Source: Bacteroidales bacterium (GTDB lineage Bacteria > Bacteroidota > Bacteroidia > Bacteroidales > UBA932). From it: 64,000 nt of DNA. A program made the position numbers and the translations under genes. The DNA is taken from the NCBI GenBank assembly GCA_017439305.1, contig JAFSJK010000006.1, forward strand, positions 85,554-149,553. The letters run 5' to 3'. Below the pieces are notes generated by a model. That model ran no database searches, had not been told where the DNA came from, and saw only the letters and a program-made list of their open reading frames with translations. This document shows positions 49,160 through 57,747 of this stretch, piece after piece; the first letter of the stretch is position 1, and the number at the start of each line of letters is the position of its first letter.

Positions 49160-50037
49160 TTCCAGAAATCATAAAAGTTATACCACTGGTCGGGATACAG
49201 GCGGACCACTTCCTCCAGGCGGGCGGCGTAGGCGTCGCACAGCATCTGGACCTGCTCCTGCCTGGAGCCATGCTCCGGAGCGGGAATGACATGGAGCAAA
49301 ACCCTGTAATTCCTCCGTTTTTCCTTCATCGCGAACACCGTAAGGACCGGTACGTGTCGCTGGACGGCAAGGATGAAGGGGCCGGCCGGGAATTTCGCCT
49401 TCTCCCCGAAGAAAAGGCTTTCCACGGCCTTCTGCGAACCGAACAGCCGGTCTCCGGGCAGGCTGGCGATCTCCCCGTCGGCCAGGGCATTGTTCAGGAT
49501 GAAGATATGGGACAGGTCTTCCGAGACCGGAACCATCCGGACATTGGTCTTGCCGAACAGGTTCGCCCGGTTCTCCATCATGGTCGCCGTCTCCCCACCG
49601 TATACCAGCGCGTTCAGACGCTTGGGTGATACCAGGGTGTACCCCACCATCTCGTAATTGCCCACGTGGGAACTCAACTGGATAAACCCTTCCTCTCTCC
49701 GACACAGGTCTTCGAAAAGGTCCATCCTGGGCACGTCCATCCCGAATTGGCGTCCGGCAAACGCGGCGAACCGGTCCAGAACCACCTTTCCGAATTCATA
49801 TTCATTCAGGTAGACATGGCGGAACGACTTGAACTTACCATATCCCATCCGCTTCCGGAAGAAACGGTACGACGCCTTGAATCCCGGCTTGAACAGCATA
49901 TAGAACGGGATTACGAGCGCCATACATCCGTAAAGCACAGAAAGCGGAAGCAGACGGAAAAGCCGGATGAGCATCCGCTGCATCCAGGGTGCCCCGTCCG
50001 TCGAGCCCTGCCAGCCGGTATGTCCGTAATCAGCCAA
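49156..50037 (-). CDS. LpxL/HtrB-type lysophospholipid/lipid A acyltransferase (ApeD-like)
   Basis: This 293-residue protein belongs to the lipid A late-acyltransferase (LABLAT) family. The catalytic H-x4-E reads QLSSHVGNYEMVG. A membrane segment lies at about 25-50. KTNVRMVPVSEDL and SLPGDRLFGSQKAVESLFFGEKAKFPAGPFILAV are family-typical. I use the TTG start at 50037 because the N-terminal GHTGWQGSTDGAPWMQRML matches the conserved start of this group in polyene clusters; ATG 49983 would lose it. It may attach the finished acyl chain to a membrane lipid. Confidence 0.85.
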   Translation of the reverse strand: MADYGHTGWQGSTDGAPWMQRMLIRLFRLLPLSVLYGCMALVIPFYMLFKPGFKASYRFFRKRMGYGKFKSFRHVYLNEYEFGKVVLDRFAAFAGRQFGMDVPRMDLFEDLCRREEGFIQLSSHVGNYEMVGYTLVSPKRLNALVYGGETATMMENRANLFGKTNVRMVPVSEDLSHIFILNNALADGEIASLPGDRLFGSQKAVESLFFGEKAKFPAGPFILAVQRHVPVLTVFAMKEKRRNYRVLLHVIPAPEHGSRQEQVQMLCDAYAARLEEVVRLYPDQWYNFYDFWK

Positions 50038-50272
50038 CCTGGTTCTCGATGAAATGGCAGAATTCGCCGTAGGTCTTCAGATCCTTGAACTGCTCGGGAC
50101 GCATCTTGAAGCCGAATTCCTGGTCTACCAGCACAATCACGTCCACCACTTCCAGGCTGTCGATCCCCAGGTCTTCCTTCAGACGGGCATCGTCTTTGAT
50201 CTTGGTTTCGTCAATCTCCAGTTCCCATACGAGGAAGGAGTTTACTTTTTCTTGTATCTCTTTGATATCCAT
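50030..50272 (-). CDS. Acyl carrier protein
   Basis: This 80-residue ACP has its phosphopantetheine Ser in EDLGIDSLEVVDVIVLVDQEFGF. It starts at ATG 50272, 4 nt after the methyltransferase gene, and overlaps the acyltransferase start by 8 nt. It is more like standard AcpP than the ACP at 46854. Confidence 0.94.
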   Translation of the reverse strand: MDIKEIQEKVNSFLVWELEIDETKIKDDARLKEDLGIDSLEVVDVIVLVDQEFGFKMRPEQFKDLKTYGEFCHFIENQVG

Positions 50273-50276
50273 AATC

Positions 50277-51368
50277 TTATTTCAATTTGCAAACCAGAAT
50301 GCTGTGTCCCTGTCCCAGGCCGTCATGGATTTCGTCCATCACCATGCCCGCCTGCTCCACCAGGCTGACCATGTCGTCCGAATGGTACATCTTGGAGTTT
50401 CCGTTAGCCATCACGGTAAAATAAAGGCTCGTCATCGTCAGGCAGAAGGAGGCCGGTTCATATTTCTGGCGATCCCAGAAGGTCTCCATGATGGCAAGCC
50501 GGGACTCCGGTCCCATGACCCGGGCGGCCCGTTGGAGGATCGAAAGGATTTCCGCCTCGCTGAAGCAGTCCAGGAACTGGCTCATCCAGATGAGGTCCGG
50601 ATGCAGGTCGGACGGGAACTGCGCGTTCCTGTCGAGCATATCCATCGCATGGCCGTCGATACGGTCCGCTCCGGATTTTCCGGCCGTCTGTTCCCGCATC
50701 ATCGCCAGTTGCTGGGGCAGATCCACGATGGTAACCCGGACATCCGGATCATATCCCACGCAGCGGAGCGCCCATCGGCCCGTATTGCCACCCACATCCA
50801 TCAGACGTTTCGGGTGATATTTGAACACGATCGCCAGGGCCTCGTCAAAGGAATGGTCGGAATAGAAATGGTCAAAACCGAACCAGCTTTTCTTCACCTG
50901 CTCAGGAAGGGAGGACAGGCCCTCATACAGCGTAGGCCAGTCTCCAAAGTGCTTCAACCCGGCCGGGCGACCTTCCAGGAGCGCCTCCTCCAGATGGAAG
51001 AAACCCTCATAGTTCACGTCGTGATTGAAATCTACATTCACGCGCGTAGCAGGATCGTTCAGCAGGAACCACCCCGTCTTGGAAAGCGAATACTTGTCGG
51101 TCTTCGTGTCTACGAGGACCGTGCCGATGGAAAGCGAGGCCTCCACAAGGACCTTGGCGGCATATTCCGACAGGCCGGCAGCCTCCGCAATCTCCGACAG
51201 TGTCATGTCCCGGTCGCGGAGCCGCTCCAGGATGCCGAACTTGAGCATCAGGCGGCTGGCCTGGAACACGATGGGACCAAAGGCGATGTACTGCGCCAGC
51301 CGTTGTGCCTCACGGGCGGACAGATGGTCCTTCGTATAGGCTTTTTCGATGTCCGGAAACAGGTTCAT
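50277..51368 (-). CDS. SAM-dependent O-methyltransferase-like protein
   Basis: This 363-residue protein has an N-terminal winged-helix dimerisation domain at about 15-110 (LGILERLRDRDMTLSEIAEAAGLSEYAAKVLVEAS) and a C-terminal class I methyltransferase domain. The SAM motif is RLMDVGGNTGRWALRCV at about 188-204, followed by VRVTIVDLPQQL. This architecture is the plant- and polyketide-type O-methyltransferase family 2. In polyene and flexirubin clusters a methyltransferase modifies the aromatic head; the acceptor here is unknown. It overlaps the esterase gene by 4 nt. Confidence 0.85.
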   Translation of the reverse strand: MNLFPDIEKAYTKDHLSAREAQRLAQYIAFGPIVFQASRLMLKFGILERLRDRDMTLSEIAEAAGLSEYAAKVLVEASLSIGTVLVDTKTDKYSLSKTGWFLLNDPATRVNVDFNHDVNYEGFFHLEEALLEGRPAGLKHFGDWPTLYEGLSSLPEQVKKSWFGFDHFYSDHSFDEALAIVFKYHPKRLMDVGGNTGRWALRCVGYDPDVRVTIVDLPQQLAMMREQTAGKSGADRIDGHAMDMLDRNAQFPSDLHPDLIWMSQFLDCFSEAEILSILQRAARVMGPESRLAIMETFWDRQKYEPASFCLTMTSLYFTVMANGNSKMYHSDDMVSLVEQAGMVMDEIHDGLGQGHSILVCKLK

Positions 51369-52123
51369 GACAGTTTTTCTTTCAAAAAGTCGACAGACAG
51401 CGCGACAACCTCGCCACGCCGCTTGGACAGGATATGATTCTCCCCCTCCAGCAGATGGAGAGTACTGTTCTCATAGACAGCATCATACTGCTCGCTGTAA
51501 TGATAAGGGACGATCTTGTCCTCCTTTCCGTGAATCAGGCAGACAGGGCCTTTATACCGGGAAGAAGTCTCATAGATGGGCAGTGTCTGAGCAACTTTGA
51601 AATAGTCCCTGCCCACCCGGTGGAAAAAGACACGGAGTGTCTCCGGAGGGCAGGACGGGTCGTAATGCTTGCCCATCAGGACACCATTCAGGGCGTCATC
51701 CTTCAGGACGGCCGCAGGGGCGAGCTGGACGAGGGCGGCCACTTTCTCCGCTCCCAGTTCACCCGCCAGCATACCGGCCACGACTCCCCCTTGGGAATGT
51801 CCCAGAAAGGCAATCTTGCTCACAAAGTCCAAAGCAGATACGTAATCGTAGACAACCCGCGCGTCAGCGATTTCCGTCAAGACCGTCATCTCGGAAAAGA
51901 GGCCCTCGCTGCGGCCATGACCGTCAAAGTCAAACCGGAGCGAGGCGATCCCCACGGCTTCCAAGGCCTTTGCAATGCCTTTCAGCGGCTGCAGGTTCTT
52001 GTTGGCCAGGAAGCCATGCATCAGGATTACCAAAGGACATTTCTGTCCCTCAGCGGGCTCCGGACGTTGAAGGATGGCGGAAATCCGCCCCTTGTTCCCT
52101 GTAAGATTCAGTTTCGTAATCAT
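51365..52123 (-). CDS. Cinnamoyl/feruloyl-esterase-type alpha/beta hydrolase
   Basis: This 252-residue serine hydrolase resembles the Est1E/LJ0536 cinnamoyl esterase group. The oxyanion region is VILMHGFLANKN, the nucleophile Ser is in IAFLGHSQGGVVAGMLAGELG, and the Asp and His follow in IHGKEDKIVPYHYSEQY and LEGENHIL. IASLRFDFDGHGRSEG is characteristic. As first gene of the ten-gene operon it could release aromatic acyl groups or act as the thioesterase of the pathway. A promoter with both boxes lies directly upstream, with an almost absent 5' leader. Confidence 0.82.
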   Translation of the reverse strand: MITKLNLTGNKGRISAILQRPEPAEGQKCPLVILMHGFLANKNLQPLKGIAKALEAVGIASLRFDFDGHGRSEGLFSEMTVLTEIADARVVYDYVSALDFVSKIAFLGHSQGGVVAGMLAGELGAEKVAALVQLAPAAVLKDDALNGVLMGKHYDPSCPPETLRVFFHRVGRDYFKVAQTLPIYETSSRYKGPVCLIHGKEDKIVPYHYSEQYDAVYENSTLHLLEGENHILSKRRGEVVALSVDFLKEKLS

Positions 52124-52130
52124 AAGAGAA

Positions 52131-52161
52131 CAAAGATACGGAATTATCCCGTTTATTCAAA
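52131..52161 (-). promoter_or_regulatory. Promoter of the minus-strand polyene-like operon
   Basis: On the minus strand TTTG (52161-52158) and TATCTTTG (52138-52131) are separated by 19 nt. The ATG is 7 nt after the box. The -33 element lies in the last codons of lysA. Confidence 0.75.
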
Positions 52162-53307
52162 AAAGAACGACCCCGGCAGCGGCCGGCCGTTATAGGTCGA
52201 TGCCATCGATTCCCCATAGGCACCGGCGGTCCGGATGGCGATGAAATCCCCTCTCCGGCAGGCATCCAGACTGACCCCCTTGTCAAAGACATCGGAACTT
52301 TCACACACCGGACCGACGACATCGTATAGCTGTTCCGGTTCGTCGGAAGTCAGGTTCTCGATCCGGTGATAGGCGTGATACAGGGCCGGACGGATAAGCT
52401 CCGTCATACTGCCGTCCAGGATGGCGAACTGGCGGGTCGTCCCTTGCTTGACATACAGGACGCGGCAGATAAGGGACCCGCAAGGAGCCACGATGCTGCG
52501 ACCCAGCTCGAAGTGCAACGCTTGTCCCGGACGCAGGATCAGATGCCGCTTGAAAGTATTGAAGTAGGACTTGAAGTCAGCAATCGGAAGATGATTGGGA
52601 TGGAAGTAGTTAACCCCCAGTCCACCGCCCACATTCAAGTCCCCGGCCGGCAGCCTTTTCCGCTCCAGACGCGCCGTCAGGTCATTGATCCGGTTGCACA
52701 GGGCCACAAAGTCGGCCATGTCCAGGATCTGGGAGCCGATGTGAAAATGCAGTCCTTTGAACCGGATATGCGGGCACGCCAACGCCAGGGAAATCACTTC
52801 CTCCAAGTCACCGTGGTAGATACCGAACTTGTTCTCGGCCAGGCCCGTGGTGATATTGGCATGGGTATGGGCGCCGATGTCGGGATTGACCCGCAGGCTC
52901 ACAGGCGCTTCCTTCCCCATCTTCGCCGCCATCTCCTCGATGACCAACAGTTCGGCGGTGGATTCCACGTTGAAACGCTCGATCCCGATGTCCAGCGCAT
53001 AGGCGATTTCTTCATCACTCTTGCCTACCCCGGCGTAGACGATGGAGGACGGGGCAAAGCCCGCCTCGAAAGCCATCCGGACCTCGCCGCCGCTCACGCA
53101 ATCGGCTCCCAGACCTGCCGCGGCGATCCTTTTCAGGATTTCCGGATTGGCATTGGCCTTCACGGCGTAATGGACTTTCCAAAGCGGACGGTCCTTTATT
53201 TCACGGCGGACAGCATCCAGCGTCCGCTCCAGCAGAGGCAAGTCATAGAAGTAGAAAGGCGTCTTCCTTCCAGCGAACTCCCCTACCGGGAAATCGCCCT
53301 TCATCAT
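52153..53307 (-). CDS. lysA: Diaminopimelate decarboxylase
   Basis: LysA makes L-lysine from meso-diaminopimelate. The protein has 384 residues with a PLP-binding alanine-racemase-like barrel: PLP Lys in KVHYAVKANANPEIL, LHFHIGSQI, DLNVGGGLGVNYF, and substrate residues in ELGRSIVAPCG and GPVCESSDVFDKG, with AGAYGESMASTYNGR at the C-terminus. ATG 53307 overlaps the lysC stop. Its final codons hold the promoter of the next operon. Confidence 0.96.
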   Translation of the reverse strand: MMKGDFPVGEFAGRKTPFYFYDLPLLERTLDAVRREIKDRPLWKVHYAVKANANPEILKRIAAAGLGADCVSGGEVRMAFEAGFAPSSIVYAGVGKSDEEIAYALDIGIERFNVESTAELLVIEEMAAKMGKEAPVSLRVNPDIGAHTHANITTGLAENKFGIYHGDLEEVISLALACPHIRFKGLHFHIGSQILDMADFVALCNRINDLTARLERKRLPAGDLNVGGGLGVNYFHPNHLPIADFKSYFNTFKRHLILRPGQALHFELGRSIVAPCGSLICRVLYVKQGTTRQFAILDGSMTELIRPALYHAYHRIENLTSDEPEQLYDVVGPVCESSDVFDKGVSLDACRRGDFIAIRTAGAYGESMASTYNGRPLPGSFFFE

Positions 53308-54620
53308 TTCGAAAACAGACTGGCACTAAGGGCTTTAAGTGCCCTTTCCTTATCTTCCTCTTTAATCAGGAAGGAAATGTTGTAATTGCTGCCGCCATAC
53401 GAGACCATGCGCACTTGTATGTCTTTCATCGCACTGAGCGCCTTGGACTCGAAGCCCACGTTCTCCCAGTCCATGTCTCCCACCACGCAGATGATGCACA
53501 TGTCCAGGTCCACCGTAACCGTACCGTATTTCTTGAGGTCGTGGACGATCTCACCCAGGTAGCGGGTGTCGTCGATGGACATGGAAACCCCCACCTCCGA
53601 GGTACAGATCATGTCAATGGAGGTACGGTAACTCTCGAAGATCTCGAATACTTTGCGGAGGAAACCGTGGGCCAGCAGCATCCGGGAGGACTTGATCTTG
53701 ATGGCCACGATATTGTCCTTGGCGGCGACGGCCTTGATGGTGCCGGGTTCGGGGATGTTGTTGATGAGCGTGCCGGGGGCCTCCGGTTCCATCGTGTTCA
53801 GCAGACGGACCGGAATATTGGCATAGCGGGCCGGCTGGATGCAGGTCGGGTGCAGGATCTTCGCACCGAAATAGGCCAGCTCGGCCGCCTCTTCGAAATG
53901 CAGGTGACGGACGGCGGACGTTCCTTCTACATAGCGGGGATCGTTGTTATGCATCCCGTCGATGTCGGTCCAGATCTGGATTTCCTCCACGCCGAGCGCC
54001 GCCCCGATGAGGGAGGCCGTGTAATCGGAACCTCCCCGCTGGAGATTGTCCACCTCGTCGTGGGCGTTCCGGCAGATATACCCTTGCGTCAGATAGAGTT
54101 GCGCGTCCGGATGCTGGGCAATGAGCCCCGACAGTTTCTCCCGGATATACTCGGAATCCGGCTCACCGTGCACGTCCAGGCGCATGAAATCCAAGGCCGG
54201 AAGCAGTTCCACGGCAATTCCTTTCTCCTGCATGTACCAGTACATCAGATGGGTGGACAGCAACTCTCCCTGGGCCAGGATGACCTTTTCCTGCGCCGGG
54301 CCGAAAAGCTGTTTGGCAAAGGTTCCCAGGAACGCAAAGGACTCATGGACGAAGGTGCGCGCCTTGTCGGCATACTCCTCCGTTGCATACAGTTCCTTGA
54401 TGACTTTCAGGTACTTCCCTTCCAGGCGGCTGATCGTGTCACGCGCCCCCTCCGAATTGTGATTGTACAGGTAACCGGCGACTTCCACGAGCGTATTCGT
54501 CGTCCCGGACATGGCGGACAGGACCACCAGGTTCTGTCCGGCGGATGCGACCAGATCCGCCACATGCTGCATACGCGCGGCGGACCCCACGGAGGTCCCG
54601 CCGAATTTCATAACCTTCAT
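53304..54620 (-). CDS. lysC: Aspartate kinase (monofunctional)
   Basis: LysC phosphorylates aspartate, the first step to lysine, threonine and methionine. The protein has 438 residues. MKVMKFGGTSVGSAARM binds the substrates, GGSDYTASLIGAALG and TDIDGMHNNDPRYVEGTSAV follow, and two ACT regulatory domains lie from about 300 (AVAAKDNIVAIKIKSSRML and ITVDLDMCIICVVGDM-like). Lysine inhibition is likely but not provable here. It is followed by lysA in one unit. Confidence 0.96.
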   Translation of the reverse strand: MKVMKFGGTSVGSAARMQHVADLVASAGQNLVVLSAMSGTTNTLVEVAGYLYNHNSEGARDTISRLEGKYLKVIKELYATEEYADKARTFVHESFAFLGTFAKQLFGPAQEKVILAQGELLSTHLMYWYMQEKGIAVELLPALDFMRLDVHGEPDSEYIREKLSGLIAQHPDAQLYLTQGYICRNAHDEVDNLQRGGSDYTASLIGAALGVEEIQIWTDIDGMHNNDPRYVEGTSAVRHLHFEEAAELAYFGAKILHPTCIQPARYANIPVRLLNTMEPEAPGTLINNIPEPGTIKAVAAKDNIVAIKIKSSRMLLAHGFLRKVFEIFESYRTSIDMICTSEVGVSMSIDDTRYLGEIVHDLKKYGTVTVDLDMCIICVVGDMDWENVGFESKALSAMKDIQVRMVSYGGSNYNISFLIKEEDKERALKALSASLFSK

Positions 54621-54648
54621 CTGATAAGTTCGTTTCGTTTACTTCTGG

Positions 54649-54656
54649 CAAATATA
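54649..54656 (-). promoter_or_regulatory. Promoter -7 box for lysC-lysA
   Basis: On the minus strand this reads TATATTTG, 28 nt before the lysC ATG. It is divergent from the box at 54670-54677, with only 13 nt between them. Confidence 0.55.
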
Positions 54657-54669
54657 GGGAAAAAATCCG

Positions 54670-54677
54670 TAAATTTG
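54670..54677 (+). promoter_or_regulatory. Promoter -7 box for the plus-strand ketosynthase operon
   Basis: TAAATTTG matches TAnnTTTG, 19 nt before the ATG at 54697. The two divergent boxes imply polymerase competition in the 76-nt spacer. Confidence 0.55.
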
Positions 54678-54696
54678 TATGATAAAGCGATGAGCC

Positions 54697-55914
54697 ATGC
54701 AAAGAGTCGTCATAACCGGCCTGGGAATCTATTCCTGCCTGGGCCAGACATTGGATGAAGTGCGGGAGTCCCTGTACCGGGGCAAGTCCGGGATTGTGCT
54801 GGATCCGGTCCGGAAGGAACTGGGGTTCCGGTCCGGGCTGACGGCCAGCCTGCCGCTTCCCGACCTCAAGAAGGAACTTCCCCGCCCGCTGCGGGCCTAT
54901 ATGCCGGAGCCGGCGCTGTATGCCTATTGCGCCACTCGGGACGCGCTGAAGCACGCAGGCATCGACCAGGATTACCTGGACAGCCACGAAGTCGGCCTCC
55001 TGTATGGGAATGATTCCACGGCAGACGCCGTGTACAAATCCATCTCCAAGATCGTGGAGAAGAAGGACACGATGCTGTGCGGGTCCGGAGCCATCTTCCA
55101 GTCGATGAATTCCACCGTGACGATGAACCTCGGGGTCATTTTCCACCTCAAGGGGATCAACCTGACCGTTTCCGGCGCCTGTGCCAGCGGTTCCCACGCC
55201 ATCGGACTTGGCGCCCTGCTTATCCAGAACGGGCTGCAGGAAATGGTTGTCTGCGGAGGCGCCCAGGAAGTTAACCCTGCCGCAACCGGCTCATTTGACG
55301 GTATTTCCGCTTTTTCCACCCGCGAGGATGAGCCCGAAAGGGCCAGCCGGCCCTTCGATCGCGACCGTGACGGACTCGTACCTGGTGGCGGTGCGGCAAC
55401 CGTCATCCTGGAAAGCTACGAATCGGCCATCCGGCGGGGCGCGCCCATCCTCGCCGAGGTCCTGGGCTATGGTTTTTCCGCCAACGGCGACCACATCTCC
55501 ACCCCCAACGTGGACGGTCCCGCCCGGTCGTTGGAGATGGCCATCCGCCGCGCCGGCATCGACATCCGGGAAATCGGTTATGTCAATGCGCACGCCACTT
55601 CCACACACGTGGGCGACGCGAACGAAGCCAAGGCCATTGCCCGCGTATTCGGAGAACGTACGGTTCCCGTCACCTCCACCAAGAGCCAGACCGGTCACGA
55701 GATGTGGATGGCGGGCGCTTCCGAAATCGTCTATTCCCTCCTGATGATGAAAGGCGGCTTCATCGCCGGGAACATCAATTTCGAGCATCCGGACGAGGAT
55801 TCCGCCCGGCTCTGGATTCCCGCGGAAACCATTGAGCATCCGTTCGATACCTTCCTCTCCAACTCCTTCGGCTTCGGAGGGACCAACTCTACCCTGATCA
55901 TCCGGAATGTCTGA
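54697..55914 (+). CDS. Beta-ketoacyl-ACP synthase
   Basis: This 405-residue ketosynthase has a complete triad: Cys in VSGACASGSHAIG, His in VNAHATSTHVGD, His in KSQTGHEMWMAGASE. The C-terminal NSFGFGGTNSTLIIRN is typical. GHEMWMAGA in place of the usual GHTxGAAG marks the subgroup that recurs in Bacteroidetes polyene/flexirubin clusters. It opens the divergent three-gene operon and overlaps the FAD oxidoreductase gene by 8 nt. Confidence 0.92.
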   Translation: MQRVVITGLGIYSCLGQTLDEVRESLYRGKSGIVLDPVRKELGFRSGLTASLPLPDLKKELPRPLRAYMPEPALYAYCATRDALKHAGIDQDYLDSHEVGLLYGNDSTADAVYKSISKIVEKKDTMLCGSGAIFQSMNSTVTMNLGVIFHLKGINLTVSGACASGSHAIGLGALLIQNGLQEMVVCGGAQEVNPAATGSFDGISAFSTREDEPERASRPFDRDRDGLVPGGGAATVILESYESAIRRGAPILAEVLGYGFSANGDHISTPNVDGPARSLEMAIRRAGIDIREIGYVNAHATSTHVGDANEAKAIARVFGERTVPVTSTKSQTGHEMWMAGASEIVYSLLMMKGGFIAGNINFEHPDEDSARLWIPAETIEHPFDTFLSNSFGFGGTNSTLIIRNV

Positions 55915-57013
55915 GGCCGTCATCATCGGATCCGGCCTCGGCGGACTTCTGACAGGCACCATCCTGTCCCGGGCGGGCTATCATGTCACCGTACTGGAAA
56001 AGGCCGCGCGACCCGGAGGTGCCTTGCAGTCCTTCACCCGGGAGGGGCTCCGGTTCGAAACCGGATTCCATTCGGTCGCCGGGCTGGAGGAAGGCGGTCC
56101 GCTGGAATGCATCTTCCGCCCGCTGGGTTTGATGGAACTGCCCTGGGAAAGGGTGATGGAAACCGATGAAATCGTCGTGCACGGAGTCTCACACCGTCTC
56201 TCCGACCTGACGTTTCCACCCGGAAACACCATCCGGCTATCATCTCCCACCGGGGATGTGACGACGGAAGAATACAGCCATGTGATGGAGCCCTTCCTGG
56301 AAGGCTCCTGGAGGCTTCCTTCGGGAGATTTGATTGTCAAGGCTTTAGTCGCACAAATCAACGGAACCGTCCGGACCGGATGCGAAGTGACCGCCATCGA
56401 ACCGGGACGTGTCCAGTGCAAGGATGGAAGCACATACGAGGGTATCATCATTGCCGACATCCATCCCCGGCTGGCTTTCTCCCTGTTCAAAGGACATGTC
56501 CGTCCCGCCTATCTGCACAGGCTGCAAGCCCTGGAAGATGGTCCGGGCATCTTTACGGTCTACTGCAAGTTGCGCCCGGAGACGCTCCCCTATCGGCCTT
56601 GGAGCACGTTTTACGAAGGTACGCTCATGTGCCATTATGGGAACCCTGATGCAAAAGGGTTCGCCCGAAGCGTGGATCTCCTTACCTTCTGCGATGAAAA
56701 AGAACCGGATCGGACTGCCTTAGCAGCACATCTGATCCATCGCATACCGGGCCTTCAGGAGGCCATAGATAAATACTGGACCAGTACACCCGCCACCTGG
56801 GAACGGTATACCGGGACACCCGGCGGAAGCGCTTATGGAATCCGAAAGAAAGCCCCCTCCTGCTATGTCCATCCCCGGACTCCGGTTCCGGGCTTCTATC
56901 TGACCGGCCAGAATTGCGGTCTGCATGGAGTCCTTGGTGTGGCGGAAACCGCCTTGACCACCTGCCGGGAAATCCTGGGAGAAGAATGTTTGAACCAAAT
57001 CATGCAACGATGA
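55907..57013 (+). CDS. FAD-dependent oxidoreductase, phytoene-desaturase-like
   Basis: This 368-residue flavoprotein has an N-terminal dinucleotide-binding fold, EAVIIGSGLGGLLTGTILSRAGYHVTVLEKAARPGGALQSF, like carotenoid desaturases and protoporphyrinogen oxidases. The C-terminal FYLTGQNCGLHGVLGVAETALTTCREILG closes the FAD site. It is shorter than CrtI (about 490). With the adjacent ketosynthase and ketoreductase it may desaturate or hydroxylate a polyene chain. No phytoene synthase is present, so a carotenoid route is not supported. Confidence 0.82.
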   Translation: MSEAVIIGSGLGGLLTGTILSRAGYHVTVLEKAARPGGALQSFTREGLRFETGFHSVAGLEEGGPLECIFRPLGLMELPWERVMETDEIVVHGVSHRLSDLTFPPGNTIRLSSPTGDVTTEEYSHVMEPFLEGSWRLPSGDLIVKALVAQINGTVRTGCEVTAIEPGRVQCKDGSTYEGIIIADIHPRLAFSLFKGHVRPAYLHRLQALEDGPGIFTVYCKLRPETLPYRPWSTFYEGTLMCHYGNPDAKGFARSVDLLTFCDEKEPDRTALAAHLIHRIPGLQEAIDKYWTSTPATWERYTGTPGGSAYGIRKKAPSCYVHPRTPVPGFYLTGQNCGLHGVLGVAETALTTCREILGEECLNQIMQR

Positions 57014-57729
57014 AAACCGCACTCGTCACCGGCGGCAGCCGCGGAATCGGCCGCGCCGTCTCCATCAGCCTGGCCCGCATGGGCTATCACGTTCTCATCA
57101 ACTTCGTTTCCAACGAAACGGCCGCCCGGGAAACCCTGGAGGCCATCGGCGGACAAGGTGAACTGCTCCGCTTCAACGTGGGCGACCCGGAGGCGGTCCG
57201 CTCCGCCATCGAAGGCTGGCAGGCCGCGCATCCGGAGGAATACATCGAAGTGCTCGTCAACAATGCGGGCATTCGCCACGACAACTTGATGATTTGGATG
57301 GAACCCGATGAGTGGCAGTCGGTTATCAACACCAACCTGAACAGTTTCTTCACCGTCACGAAGGCGGTCCTGCAGCCGATGATCCTGCACAAATACGGCC
57401 GGATCGTCAATGTCACTTCCTTGAGCGGCATCAAAGGGCTGCCCGGCCAGGCGAACTACTCGGCAGCGAAGGGCGGGCTCATCGCCGCTACCAAGGCCCT
57501 CGCCCAGGAAGTAGCCCGGAAAAAGGTCACGGTGAACGCCGTCGCCCCGGGATTCATCGCCACCGACATGACTGAAGGACTGGACGAAGCCACCCTGAAA
57601 AAAGACATTCCGGCCGCCCGTTTCGGACGACCGGAAGAAGTCGCGGCCCTCGTCGCTTTCCTGGTTTCGCCGGAAGCTTCCTACATCACCGGCGAATGCA
57701 TCTCCGTCAACGGCGGGCTTTATACTTGA
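57010..57729 (+). CDS. 3-oxoacyl-ACP reductase-type SDR (FabG-like)
   Basis: This 239-residue short-chain dehydrogenase has TALVTGGSRGIGRAVSIS (NADPH site), NNAGI, IVNVTSLSGIKG (Ser) and ANYSAAKGGLIAATKAL (Tyr-x3-Lys). VNAVAPGFIATDMTEGL is FabG-like. It starts in the ATGA overlap with the FAD enzyme. It is the only ketoreductase in the locus and can supply the 3-hydroxyacyl intermediates for dehydration. Confidence 0.93.
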   Translation: MKTALVTGGSRGIGRAVSISLARMGYHVLINFVSNETAARETLEAIGGQGELLRFNVGDPEAVRSAIEGWQAAHPEEYIEVLVNNAGIRHDNLMIWMEPDEWQSVINTNLNSFFTVTKAVLQPMILHKYGRIVNVTSLSGIKGLPGQANYSAAKGGLIAATKALAQEVARKKVTVNAVAPGFIATDMTEGLDEATLKKDIPAARFGRPEEVAALVAFLVSPEASYITGECISVNGGLYT

Positions 57730-57747
57730 TTCCAAGAGAATTCCGCC

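Noticed and set aside
55907-57013. FAD oxidoreductase as part of carotenoid synthesis
   Set aside because: No phytoene synthase, lycopene cyclase or isoprenoid gene is nearby, and all neighbours are acyl-ACP enzymes.
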